A stretch of 11,000 bases of DNA, taken from assembly GCA_947630385.1 (NCBI GenBank), contig CANRHG010000048.1:1-11000 (forward strand), written 5' to 3'. The notes beneath the pieces were generated by a model. It made no database searches, was not told the origin of the DNA, and saw nothing but the letters and a program-made list of their open reading frames with translations. Positions 4,539 to 11,000 of this stretch are shown in pieces. The DNA is from an uncultured Eubacteriaceae bacterium (GTDB lineage Bacteria; Bacillota; Clostridia; Eubacteriales; Eubacteriaceae). The first letter of the stretch is position 1, and each line of letters opens with the position of its first letter. A program made the position numbers and the translations under genes.

Positions 4539-6887
4539 CTACTTCTTTTTACGGAATTTAAATAAAATCCGCAGTGAGTTTAAGATACAAATGAGTGTAA
4601 CTCCGGTATCGGCAAAAACCGCTAGCCACATATTGGCAAACCCGATAAGTCCAATGAATAAAATAAAGAACTTAACGAATAAAGCGATATAGACGTTTTC
4701 CCAAGCGATTTTCTTAGTATAATGACCGATATCGATGGCTTCGTCGATCGCTTCGGAATCGTTGGATAAAAACACTAGATCGGCAGCTTCGATAGCCATA
4801 TCCGAACCTTTACCTACAGCCGCTCCGATTTCCGCACCGGCTAGAACCGGAGCATCGTTTATACCGTCTCCAACGTACATGACCGGTCCCTGTGTCTGTC
4901 GGATCATGTTGAGTTTTTCAAGTTTTTGTTGCGGTAAGAGCTCCGCGTAAACCTGATCGATCCCCACTTTTCCGGCTACGAGGGTAGCGTTGGTCTTATG
5001 GTCTCCCGAAAGCATGGCCGTCTTAAGCCCACGCCGTTTGAGTTTTTCAATCATTTGCGGGATTCCCTTTTTGATCGTATCCGAAATCGTTATGGCTCCT
5101 AAGAACTCACCGTTTTGGGCAAGATAAATGTTGTTCGGTCCGATAAAACTTTCCGGGATTTTAATCCCATTGCTTTCTAAAAGCTGCTTATTTCCACAAA
5201 AGACCGTCTTATTTTCTATGTCGGTGACCATCCCTTTACCGGAGACCTCCCTTTGTGAGAGGATCGCTTCCGGTTTTAAACCTTGTTCTTTGGCGTAGTC
5301 TTTAATGCTTACGGCAATCGGGTGGGTCGAGTTTTTCTCACTGGTCAGCGCCAACCTTAAGAGTTCGTCCTTATCAACTCCGTTGGTCCTTACATCTTGG
5401 ACTTTAAAGTCGCCGTTGGTTAAAGTTCCGGTCTTATCGAAGATGACGGTTTGTAGATTAGAGATGATCTCAAGCGTATTTCCACCTTTAAATAAGATCC
5501 CGAGTTTTCCCGCGGCGCCGATCCCGCAAAAGTAAGAAAGCGGAACGCTAAGTACCAGCGCGCAGGGACAACTGATAACTAAGAAAGTGACGGCAGTGTA
5601 GATCCAGTGGTGCCAGTCGCCTACGATCAGGGGTGGAATAATGGCGATCAACGCGGCTATTAATACGACGACCGGTGTGTATATTTTTGAAAAACGGGTG
5701 ATAAAACGGTCGATCTGGGGTTTGTTTGCCGCGGCGTTTTCAACCGATTCCAAAATTTTTGTGACAAGGGATTCGGATAAAGGTTTTGTTACTTCAAGTG
5801 TTATGGGGCTGTCCAGATTGACCGAACCGGATAAAAGCTCGTCACCGTTTCTTACCGTTCTTGGAACGGGTTCGCCGGTAATAGCGGAAGTATCGAGTCT
5901 AGAATTTCCGTCGATGATCTTTCCGTCTAATGGGATGCGGTCTCCCGGGCGGATTAGGATGTGATCCCCGATTTGAGCCGTCTCGGCCGCGACCGTCTTC
6001 TCGGTTCCGTTTTCAACGAGTATGACGGTTTCGGGCCTCAAGTCGACGGCGTCTGAAATCTGTTCACGGCTTCTTTTTACCGCGTAATCTTCGAAGAATT
6101 CTCCAATCCGGAAAAACAGGAGAACGCCGACCGCTTCGTGAAAATCACCGATGGCAAACGCGGCAATTGTCGCTACGACCAGTAACGTATTCTCATCGAA
6201 AAAGTCTTTATGGCCGATGTTTTTTACCGCTTTCCACAAGATCTTCCCACCGAGAAGAAGATAGGCCATTAGCTGTAGAACGATCTCGGTTGTATGTCCC
6301 AGCTGACTTTCAAAGACCCAGCTCAGAACAAAGATAATGGTCCCGGCGATCGCGGACAGTAAATCGTAATTTACTTTTTCTTCTTTTGGCTTTCCGATCG
6401 TGACCCCGTCTTCTACGCTGTCAACGGTTCTTTGGACCGCAGGTAAGATCTTCTGTGGGTCTTTAGCCGTTAATTTTAGTTTTCCGGTCTCGTACGTAAT
6501 AACGGCTTCCTGGACCTGCGGCATTTTATTGATCGCGTCTTCGATTTTTTTCGAGCACGCCGCGCAGTCCAGTCCGTTTATCGGAAACGTCTTGGTCTGA
6601 GATTCATCGGCTGTAAATTCGACGTCCGATTCGACTGTTCTCGCTATAGACTGGATTTCCGGTAAAATCTTTTCGTTATACCCACTCGTTATTTTTAATT
6701 GGCCAAGGGGGTAACTGACCGAACAATCTTTTACTGCCGGCAGTACTTTTAATTTGTCTTCAATCTTTAAAGCACAATTCGCGCAGTCCAGATTGCTGAC
6801 TTTATAGATCTGCGTATGTTGTGGACGTTCACAACTGCAATACGCGAGCGTTTTATGGCAGTGGTTGCACTTTGAAAATTGTTCCAT
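4539..6887 (-). CDS. cadA: P1B-type heavy-metal exporting ATPase, Zn/Cd/Pb class, with two HMA domains
   Basis: The 782-residue membrane pump would expel divalent soft metals (Zn, Cd, Pb) using ATP. A short Cys-rich head (Cys7, 10, 17 and 19) precedes two HMA metal-binding domains with Cys35/Cys38 and Cys108/Cys111. The core has the membrane metal site CPC (440-442), phosphatase motif TGEP (337-340), phosphorylated Asp484 in DKTGTLT, nucleotide-binding THP (521-523) and GDGINDAP (673-680). Near the C-terminus Lys738-739 and the Asp760-Thr-Gly of the last helix fit the Zn/Cd (P1B-2) group rather than Cu pumps. ATG 6887 is supported by GAGGT 7 bases upstream. The promoter overlaps an ArsR/SmtB-type operator, so expression is probably metal-induced; the repressor gene is not in the window. 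Zn versus Cd preference cannot be told. Confidence 0.95.
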   Translation of the reverse strand: MEQFSKCNHCHKTLAYCSCERPQHTQIYKVSNLDCANCALKIEDKLKVLPAVKDCSVSYPLGQLKITSGYNEKILPEIQSIARTVESDVEFTADESQTKTFPINGLDCAACSKKIEDAINKMPQVQEAVITYETGKLKLTAKDPQKILPAVQRTVDSVEDGVTIGKPKEEKVNYDLLSAIAGTIIFVLSWVFESQLGHTTEIVLQLMAYLLLGGKILWKAVKNIGHKDFFDENTLLVVATIAAFAIGDFHEAVGVLLFFRIGEFFEDYAVKRSREQISDAVDLRPETVILVENGTEKTVAAETAQIGDHILIRPGDRIPLDGKIIDGNSRLDTSAITGEPVPRTVRNGDELLSGSVNLDSPITLEVTKPLSESLVTKILESVENAAANKPQIDRFITRFSKIYTPVVVLIAALIAIIPPLIVGDWHHWIYTAVTFLVISCPCALVLSVPLSYFCGIGAAGKLGILFKGGNTLEIISNLQTVIFDKTGTLTNGDFKVQDVRTNGVDKDELLRLALTSEKNSTHPIAVSIKDYAKEQGLKPEAILSQREVSGKGMVTDIENKTVFCGNKQLLESNGIKIPESFIGPNNIYLAQNGEFLGAITISDTIKKGIPQMIEKLKRRGLKTAMLSGDHKTNATLVAGKVGIDQVYAELLPQQKLEKLNMIRQTQGPVMYVGDGINDAPVLAGAEIGAAVGKGSDMAIEAADLVFLSNDSEAIDEAIDIGHYTKKIAWENVYIALFVKFFILFIGLIGFANMWLAVFADTGVTLICILNSLRILFKFRKKK

Positions 6888-6903
6888 TTAGCGTACCTCA
6901 AAA

Positions 6904-6952
6904 TTGAACATTTGAACATTTGAGCAATTGTTCACATGTTTAGTTTATTATA
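6904..6952 (-). promoter_or_regulatory. Promoter and ArsR/SmtB-type operator of the metal ATPase gene
   Basis: A minus-strand TATAAT (6952-6947) is followed directly by a 26-base imperfect palindrome (6915-6940) centred on CAATTG. Its core TGAGCAATTGTTCA (6921-6934) resembles ArsR/SmtB/CadC operators (TGAAC...GTTCA). Towards the gene the pattern continues as 8-base units TTGAACAT, TTGAACAT and TTGAGCAA (6904-6927), so two overlapping sites are possible. The palindrome covers the expected start point near 6940, a blocking position. The -35 is poor. Confidence 0.6.
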
Positions 6953-7004
6953 TCGTACCCAATAAAACAATTAAAATTTAAATTTTTTGGAAAATTTTTC
7001 GAGG

Positions 7005-7034
7005 TTAAAATAAAAATCTCCCAAAAAGGGAGGC
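7005..7034 (-). terminator. Rho-independent terminator of the dipeptidase-OPT-PqqD operon
   Basis: Read on the minus strand, CTCCC (7032-7028) pairs with GGGAG (7022-7018) around five T, followed by ATTTTTATTTT. It starts about 8 bases after the PqqD-like stop. The stem is short but well placed. Confidence 0.7.
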
Positions 7035-7041
7035 AGTAAGT

Positions 7042-7413
7042 TCATTTGATACGAACGTCGTCTTTATCGACCAGTCCGATGTATTTATTTTCTTTTAAGA
7101 TGTGAATAAATTTAACAAGCCGTTCGTACAAAGGTTCGGCTTCTTCTCCGTATTCTCTTTTTAAATATTTTCCAAGAGCCGCAATATCCCTTTTACCGTT
7201 TATCCCGCGCCAAACGTAACTCGCGTATGGATCCAAGTGGATGTAACTCGTTTTCGGTCGCCTAAAGACGAGCTGGGCTAACTTATTAAAAAAGCCGATA
7301 TTCGGGACGACGATCGTCACCAGTTTATTCTCATCCAGTTCGTATTTAAGCGCGGGGTTACGTTTTGGGATGAGTTCTAGGAAATTTTCATCCTTCTTTA
7401 GTTTTCTTTCCAT
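7042..7413 (-). CDS. PqqD-like small protein (PF05402-type fold) linked to OPT transporter
   Basis: This 123-residue protein carries the PqqD/RRE-type core from about residue 50 on: YIHLDPYASYVWRGINGKRD, then a helical segment with REYGEEAEPLYERLVKFIHIL and a final KYIGL. In RiPP pathways this fold binds a precursor peptide and presents it to a radical-SAM enzyme, but no precursor or radical-SAM gene is seen here. It is the last gene after the OPT transporter, so a peptide-binding or accessory role to transport is an inference. No Shine-Dalgarno sequence precedes the ATG: the upstream 29 bases hold a terminator hairpin whose T-run reaches the start codon. The protein has no later Met, so this start is the only plausible one. 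Confidence 0.8.
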   Translation of the reverse strand: MERKLKKDENFLELIPKRNPALKYELDENKLVTIVVPNIGFFNKLAQLVFRRPKTSYIHLDPYASYVWRGINGKRDIAALGKYLKREYGEEAEPLYERLVKFIHILKENKYIGLVDKDDVRIK

Positions 7414-7438
7414 AATAAAAAAGCTGCCGAAGCAGCTT
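7414..7438 (-). terminator. Internal UUCG-loop terminator/attenuator between OPT and PqqD-like genes
   Basis: On the minus strand AAGCTGC (7438-7432), loop TTCG, then GCAGCTT (7427-7421) form a perfect 7-bp stem with an extra-stable UUCG loop. TTTTTTATT follows and abuts the ATG of the PqqD-like gene. The hairpin begins 4 bases after the OPT stop. It has every mark of an intrinsic terminator and would lower PqqD-like expression relative to the transporter. Confidence 0.8.
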
Positions 7439-7442
7439 AATT

Positions 7443-9386
7443 TTAATCCGCAATTTCTTCTTCGAGCGGCACTTCATCGATGCCGCCGGTTTTCCCTTTA
7501 AAGGCAAAATAGAACATCGAAGCGACCAGTATCAGTAGGAAGACGATCGAGCCGATGGGTCCCAAAGAGAAATACTTCGAAAGATCGATGGCATCTCCCA
7601 AGGTCCCGGACCCGAAGGGAATGATGGCAAAGACCGCTAGCAGTATTCCGATTAAACCTTCTCCGGCGATCATTCCGGAAGAGTACAACAGACAGGAGTT
7701 TTGCATCCCAACTCTTTGTTTATCTGTCACGTTCTTCCACTTGTCGACGACCAGCCTTACCAGACCACCGACCATAATGGCGGTAGAGGTCTGAACCGGA
7801 AGATACATCCCGACGGCAAACGGCATGACGGAAACCCCCAATAACTCAACACAGAGCGCGATAAATACGCCGATGAAAACGAGGGTCCAGGGAAGATTTC
7901 CTTCCATGACGCCTTCTACGACGAGTTGCATCAAGCTGGCCTGCGGAGCCGGTAGTTCGGCCGAACCAAAGCCCCAGGCCGTACTGAGTAGGTATAAGAC
8001 GCCGCCGATGGCGATCGAAGAAGCCAAAACCCCGATGAGTTCCCCGATCTGTTGTTTCTTCGGCGTAGCCCCAACAATGTAACCGGTCTTCAAGTCCTGC
8101 GAGGTATCGCCGGAAATGGCGGTAATGATCGCGATGACCGAGCCGATGGCGATGGCGGAAGTCATTCCGGGATGACCGGTCGTACCCGTGATTCTTAAGA
8201 TCAGGGTCGCGATCAAAAGGGTGGCGATCGTCATACCGGAGACCGGGCTGTTCGAGCTTCCGATGATCCCGACGATTCGCGCGGCGACCGTTGAGAAGAA
8301 GAAGCCGAAAATGACGATCATGATCGCGCCTAGGAAATTGACCGGAACGGCGGGAATGAGCCAGATAATTAAAGCGATAATTGCGACCAAAAGGATGACC
8401 CATTTCATTTCAAGGTCCGTTTCCGTTCTGAGGGTCGATCCCGTTCCCTTGATGCTGAAGTCTTTCATCGCGTCTCTAAAGGTCGTGACGATCAGTGGAA
8501 GGGACTTGATCAGGGATAAGAAACCGCCCGTCGCGACCGCGCCGGCGCCAATATAGCGAACGTAGTTTGACCAGATTTCGTCCGGGGTCATGTCAAGGAC
8601 GGGGACTTCGCCCGGGAAGATGATACCGTTTCCACTAAAGGTCGCGATCAGTGGCATGAGCGCAAGCCAGGAGATCACACCGCCGGCAAAAAGGGTCGCT
8701 GAAACGTCCGCGCCACAGATATAACCCACGCCGACGAGAGCGGGTAGTACGGAGGTTCCAAAAGCCGAGCCTTTGTAGACCGGGATATCAAAGGATATTT
8801 CAGACGGGAACAAGAAAAGTCCGTCGGAAATAAATTTATAAAGGGCCGCAAAACCGAGGCCCGTAAATACCGTTGAGGCCGAGGCGCCGCCGGATTCACC
8901 GGCGAGGAGAACTTCCGCGCAGGCTGTGCCTTCAGGGTATTTTAAAACGCCGTGTTCTTTGACGATTAGAGCCTGACGAAGCGGGATCATAAATAAGACC
9001 CCTAAGAAACCGCCACAGATACAAATGATGGAGATTTCAAATAACGACGGTGGGGTTTCTCCCCATTGCGTGGCCCAGATAAACAGAGCGGGTAGGGTAA
9101 AGATCGCGCCGGCCGCGACCGATTCACCGGCGGAACCGATCGTCTGGACCATGTTGTTTTCTAAGATTGATTCTTTCTTTAATAAGATGCGGATAACGCC
9201 CATCGAGATGACCGCCGCCGGTATCGAAGCGGAAATCGTAAGCCCAACGCGTAGACCGAGGTAGGCGTTAGCGGCTCCAAAGAGGATCGCAAGGATTATA
9301 CCTAAGATGATTGAAGTCGTTGTCATCTCAGGAAGAGTTTTGTCCGCGGAGATATAAGGTTTAAAAGTAGTGTCTTTTTCTTCCAT
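7443..9386 (-). CDS. OPT family oligopeptide transporter
   Basis: A 647-residue membrane protein with about 14-16 hydrophobic segments and OPT-family signatures: NAYLGLRVGLTISASIPAAV (40-59), NNMVQTIGSAGESVAAG (77-93), KYPEGTACAEVL (149-160) and, in the second half, SGDTSQDLKTGYIVGATPKKQQ. OPT proteins use the proton gradient to import oligopeptides, and relatives carry metal chelates. The neighbouring dipeptidase favours peptide uptake here. The gene begins 18 bases after the dipeptidase stop, in a tract of only A and T with no Shine-Dalgarno sequence. The last 15 bases spanning the start (TTTTTTATTATGGAA) are identical to those at the PqqD-like start. Length and both termini look complete. 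Confidence 0.95.
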   Translation of the reverse strand: MEEKDTTFKPYISADKTLPEMTTTSIILGIILAILFGAANAYLGLRVGLTISASIPAAVISMGVIRILLKKESILENNMVQTIGSAGESVAAGAIFTLPALFIWATQWGETPPSLFEISIICICGGFLGVLFMIPLRQALIVKEHGVLKYPEGTACAEVLLAGESGGASASTVFTGLGFAALYKFISDGLFLFPSEISFDIPVYKGSAFGTSVLPALVGVGYICGADVSATLFAGGVISWLALMPLIATFSGNGIIFPGEVPVLDMTPDEIWSNYVRYIGAGAVATGGFLSLIKSLPLIVTTFRDAMKDFSIKGTGSTLRTETDLEMKWVILLVAIIALIIWLIPAVPVNFLGAIMIVIFGFFFSTVAARIVGIIGSSNSPVSGMTIATLLIATLILRITGTTGHPGMTSAIAIGSVIAIITAISGDTSQDLKTGYIVGATPKKQQIGELIGVLASSIAIGGVLYLLSTAWGFGSAELPAPQASLMQLVVEGVMEGNLPWTLVFIGVFIALCVELLGVSVMPFAVGMYLPVQTSTAIMVGGLVRLVVDKWKNVTDKQRVGMQNSCLLYSSGMIAGEGLIGILLAVFAIIPFGSGTLGDAIDLSKYFSLGPIGSIVFLLILVASMFYFAFKGKTGGIDEVPLEEEIAD

Positions 9387-9404
9387 AATAAAAAATAAAA
9401 ATAA

Positions 9405-10694
9405 TTACTTTGCTAGTGCAATGATTGCGTCTGCGATTATTTGAATGTTCGCTAACATGTCGTCTAGTGGCCAGTACTCGTCCTTTTGGTGGCACATATC
9501 GGGTTTTCCCGGGAAGATCACGCCAAAAGCGACGGCGTTGTCGAAAGCGCGGGCGTAGGTCCCACCACCGACCGCGATGGCTTTTTCGTTCGACCCCGTG
9601 GCCTTGTTGTAAACGTCGAGAAGTTTCGTAACCAGTTCGGAGTCCTGATCGACGTAAAGTGGCTTTACGTCATTTGAAAGTTTAACTTCAAACGGCCCAA
9701 AAGCTTTGACGGCTTTCGAGATACGGTCTATGATTTCATCCCCGTCGAGTGTGACCGGGTAACGGACGTCGCAGGTCAGGACCGCGCCGTCTTTGTTTAG
9801 GTGGGCGATCGCTGGATTAAGCGTTAGCTCTCCGGAAACTTCATCACTGAGCTCTATATCAAAGTTTTCTCTGTCGGCGTTGTTGAGTAACTCGATAAAC
9901 GGATGATTGACGCCCTCTTCTTTTAAAGTCCTCGCCAGTTTCAGTAAAGCGTTATCACCTTTTTCTGGCTCCATCGCGTGGGCCGCAACCCCCGTCGCTT
10001 TGTATTCTTTTCCCACGACACTGGCTTCGGCCTTTTCCGGGACGATATTCGGGACGGTTCCGGAATCGATCGTAACGTCTTCGGATCCTTCGTCCGTTAC
10101 GACGTCAAAGTGGAGGATCCCTTTTTCCGCAAAAATCAGCGGGTAGTTCGCGTCGGGTGAGAACGCGTAATCGGGGAGCTGCTCGGTTTCTTTATACCGT
10201 TCCATGCAGCGCCAGTCCCCGTTTTCTTCGTCGCCTCCGACAATCAGGCGTACCCTCTTGTTTAGGGGAATGCCCGAGTCCTGAACGGCTTTCATGGCGT
10301 ATAGGCTAGCGATGACCGGTCCCTTGTCGTCGTTGGTCCCTCTTCCGTACATTTTTCCGTCTTCTACCGTAAGATCAAACGGCTCCTTCGTCCACCCGTC
10401 TCCGGTCGGGACGGTATCGACGTGGCCGATGATCGCGACCAACTCTTCGGCGTCTTCGGGTCCCATTTCAACGTAGCCCGAATACCCGTCGAGCGCTTTG
10501 GTTCTAAAGCCCAAAAGTTTTCCTACATTTAAAACGTAATCGATGGCTTCTTTGATGTTTTCACCGAGCGGGGCTTCTTCGGTGATCTTCCCTGCGCTTC
10601 CGGCCGTACATTCGATCTGAAGTAAGTTTTTTAAGGTATTTAAAACGTCTTCAGTTGAAGCAAATTCGAGTGCGTTTTGACTTTGTACTTTCAT
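9405..10694 (-). CDS. Sapep/PepV-type Mn2+/Zn2+-dependent dipeptidase (M20 family)
   Basis: The 429-residue cytoplasmic metallopeptidase would cleave dipeptides or short peptides. Metal and catalytic residues are visible in order: His91 in GHVDTVP, Asp122 in RGTNDDKGP, general base Glu156 and Glu157 in GGDEENGD, Asp181 in FSPDA and His402 in PDMCHQKDE. The lid domain lies between about 195 and 330, as in PepV. I take ATG 10694 as the start: GGAG lies about 7 bases upstream. A TTG at 10706 would overlap the ribosome binding site and adds only four residues. It is first in the operon with the OPT transporter 18 bases downstream, which fits import followed by hydrolysis of peptides. Confidence 0.93.
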   Translation of the reverse strand: MKVQSQNALEFASTEDVLNTLKNLLQIECTAGSAGKITEEAPLGENIKEAIDYVLNVGKLLGFRTKALDGYSGYVEMGPEDAEELVAIIGHVDTVPTGDGWTKEPFDLTVEDGKMYGRGTNDDKGPVIASLYAMKAVQDSGIPLNKRVRLIVGGDEENGDWRCMERYKETEQLPDYAFSPDANYPLIFAEKGILHFDVVTDEGSEDVTIDSGTVPNIVPEKAEASVVGKEYKATGVAAHAMEPEKGDNALLKLARTLKEEGVNHPFIELLNNADRENFDIELSDEVSGELTLNPAIAHLNKDGAVLTCDVRYPVTLDGDEIIDRISKAVKAFGPFEVKLSNDVKPLYVDQDSELVTKLLDVYNKATGSNEKAIAVGGGTYARAFDNAVAFGVIFPGKPDMCHQKDEYWPLDDMLANIQIIADAIIALAK

Positions 10695-10729
10695 AAAACA
10701 CTCCAAGTCAAAAAATACTTAATATTGTT

Positions 10730-10771
10730 ATTTTAAACGAAAAGTCCGACATTGAAAAACATTTGTTTTTG
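10730..10771 (-). promoter_or_regulatory. Promoter and candidate operator of the dipeptidase-OPT operon
   Basis: On the minus strand TAAAAT (10735-10730) is a good -10. The -35 is TTTTCA or TTTCAA (10759-10753), at 18 or 17 bases. Overlapping the -35, AAAAACA (10756-10762) and TGTTTTT (10765-10771) form a 7-base inverted repeat, a possible regulator site that I cannot assign to a known protein. Confidence 0.45.
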
Positions 10772-10804
10772 CCATAGAAAACTTAATACAATCTTAAACA
10801 TATC

Positions 10805-10833
10805 TTTAAAAAATTTAAGAAAGGTGCTATAAT
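10805..10833 (+). promoter_or_regulatory. Extended -10 promoter reading rightward
   Basis: TTTAAA (10805-10810) and TATAAT (10828-10833) are 17 bases apart, and TG lies at the extended -10 position (10825-10826). It points to the GC-rich block at the right edge and is divergent from the dipeptidase operon. Confidence 0.5.
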
Positions 10834-10866
10834 TAAATAAAATTATAATACATTTTACATAATTAC

Positions 10867-10920
10867 CTGACATTTTAAGTATTATGCGAAATAATTAAGC
10901 TTTATTAAAGGAGGAGAGGG
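10867..10920 (+). promoter_or_regulatory. Second rightward promoter and perfect Shine-Dalgarno sequence
   Basis: CTGACA (10867-10872) and AATAAT (10890-10895) are 17 bases apart, each matching the consensus at five of six positions. AAAGGAGGAG follows at 10907-10916, a perfect ribosome binding site. A TTG at 10921 would be the start codon, with an open frame to the window edge (26 codons) reading Leu-Ile-Asn-Tyr-Pro-Pro-Pro and then Cys-rich. That frame lies in hairpin-rich DNA and is unlike the other proteins, so the site may have lost its gene to an insertion. Confidence 0.45.
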
Positions 10921-11000
10921 TTGATCAACTACCCACCACCTGAAAGGAAGTGGGTTTGCGGCTGTCCAGTTGTGCGGTCGGTCTGCTCAGGGCAGACCTC
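10921..11000. other. GC-rich two-hairpin block, possible IS200/IS605-type element end or structured RNA, truncated
   Basis: After AT-rich DNA the composition turns GC-rich at about 10925. Hairpin one: ACCCAC (10931-10936) with GTGGGT (10950-10955), a 2x2 internal loop, then CCT-GAA-AGG. Hairpin two: GGTCTGC (10980-10986) with GCAGACC (10992-10998) and a 5-base loop. TTGAT (10921-10925) sits just before, inside the 10-base palindrome GTTGATCAAC (10920-10929). IS200/IS605 elements have subterminal hairpins and no terminal inverted repeats, and at least one (ISDra2) targets TTGAT. The resemblance is my inference; no transposase or TnpB gene is inside the window. A structured non-coding RNA is the alternative. 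Confidence 0.3.

Noticed and set aside
7846..8403. A 185-codon open frame rich in Arg and His, within the OPT gene
   Set aside because: It is a frame-shifted reading on the same strand inside the clear OPT coding sequence. Its low-complexity Arg/His composition is typical of an out-of-frame reading of GC-rich membrane-protein codons.
10695..10706. A dipeptidase start at TTG 10706, four residues earlier
   Set aside because: The TTG overlaps the GGAG ribosome binding site, and ATG 10694 is at the right distance from it.
10970..10974. GTGCG as a possible group II intron 5' end
   Set aside because: Only five bases match the group II 5' consensus; no domain structure or reverse transcriptase lies within the window.
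10921..11000. Cys-rich protein starting at TTG 10921
   Set aside because: The frame has two perfect hairpins inside it and a Pro/Cys-rich, non-protein-like sequence. Kept only as a possibility in the regulatory entry.

Overview
The window looks like the chromosome of a low-to-moderate GC Bacillota (Firmicutes), probably an anaerobic or host-associated one. The evidence is the gene set (S24/Xre regulator, hypoxanthine-DNA glycosylase, P1B metal ATPase, OPT transporter with a PqqD-like partner, Sapep/PepV-type dipeptidase), strong GGAGG ribosome binding sites at some genes and none at others, sigma-A-like promoters, and AT-rich intergenic DNA. I cannot name the genus. There are ten protein genes, one of them cut by the left edge. 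I see no rRNA, tRNA or CRISPR array. No gene-free stretch is longer than about 300 bases.

Left part (1-1957). A partial S24-type repressor on the minus strand diverges from a two-gene plus-strand unit. That unit is a UDG-superfamily hypoxanthine/deoxyinosine DNA glycosylase whose stop overlaps the GTG start of a MacB/LolD-type ABC ATPase. No permease follows. The region between the repressor and the glycosylase (511-737) holds a minus-strand extended -10 promoter, a perfect Shine-Dalgarno sequence and a 7-codon open frame, which suggests a long leader for the repressor mRNA.

Middle (1958-4498). A minus-strand pair follows: a TauE/SafE permease, which appears to start at a non-canonical ATT codon, and a 192-residue protein of unknown function. 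Its stop codon lies back-to-back with that of the ABC gene. Divergent from the pair is a free-standing, atypical GcvT-family folate enzyme, ending in a strong bidirectional terminator.

Right part (4539-10694, all minus strand). A Zn/Cd/Pb-type P1B ATPase has two HMA domains, an extra Cys-rich N-terminus and an ArsR/SmtB-type operator, but no adjacent repressor gene. A peptide-use operon follows, in transcription order Sapep-type dipeptidase, OPT oligopeptide transporter, PqqD-like small protein. It plausibly imports oligopeptides and hydrolyses them. The PqqD-like gene sits behind an internal UUCG-loop terminator and has no Shine-Dalgarno sequence.

Right edge (10695-11000). Minus- and plus-strand promoters diverge. 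The plus side leads to a perfect Shine-Dalgarno sequence, then switches abruptly to GC-rich DNA that forms two clean hairpins after a TTGAT motif. This may be the end of an IS200/IS605-type (TnpB) element or a structured RNA. The window ends before this can be decided.
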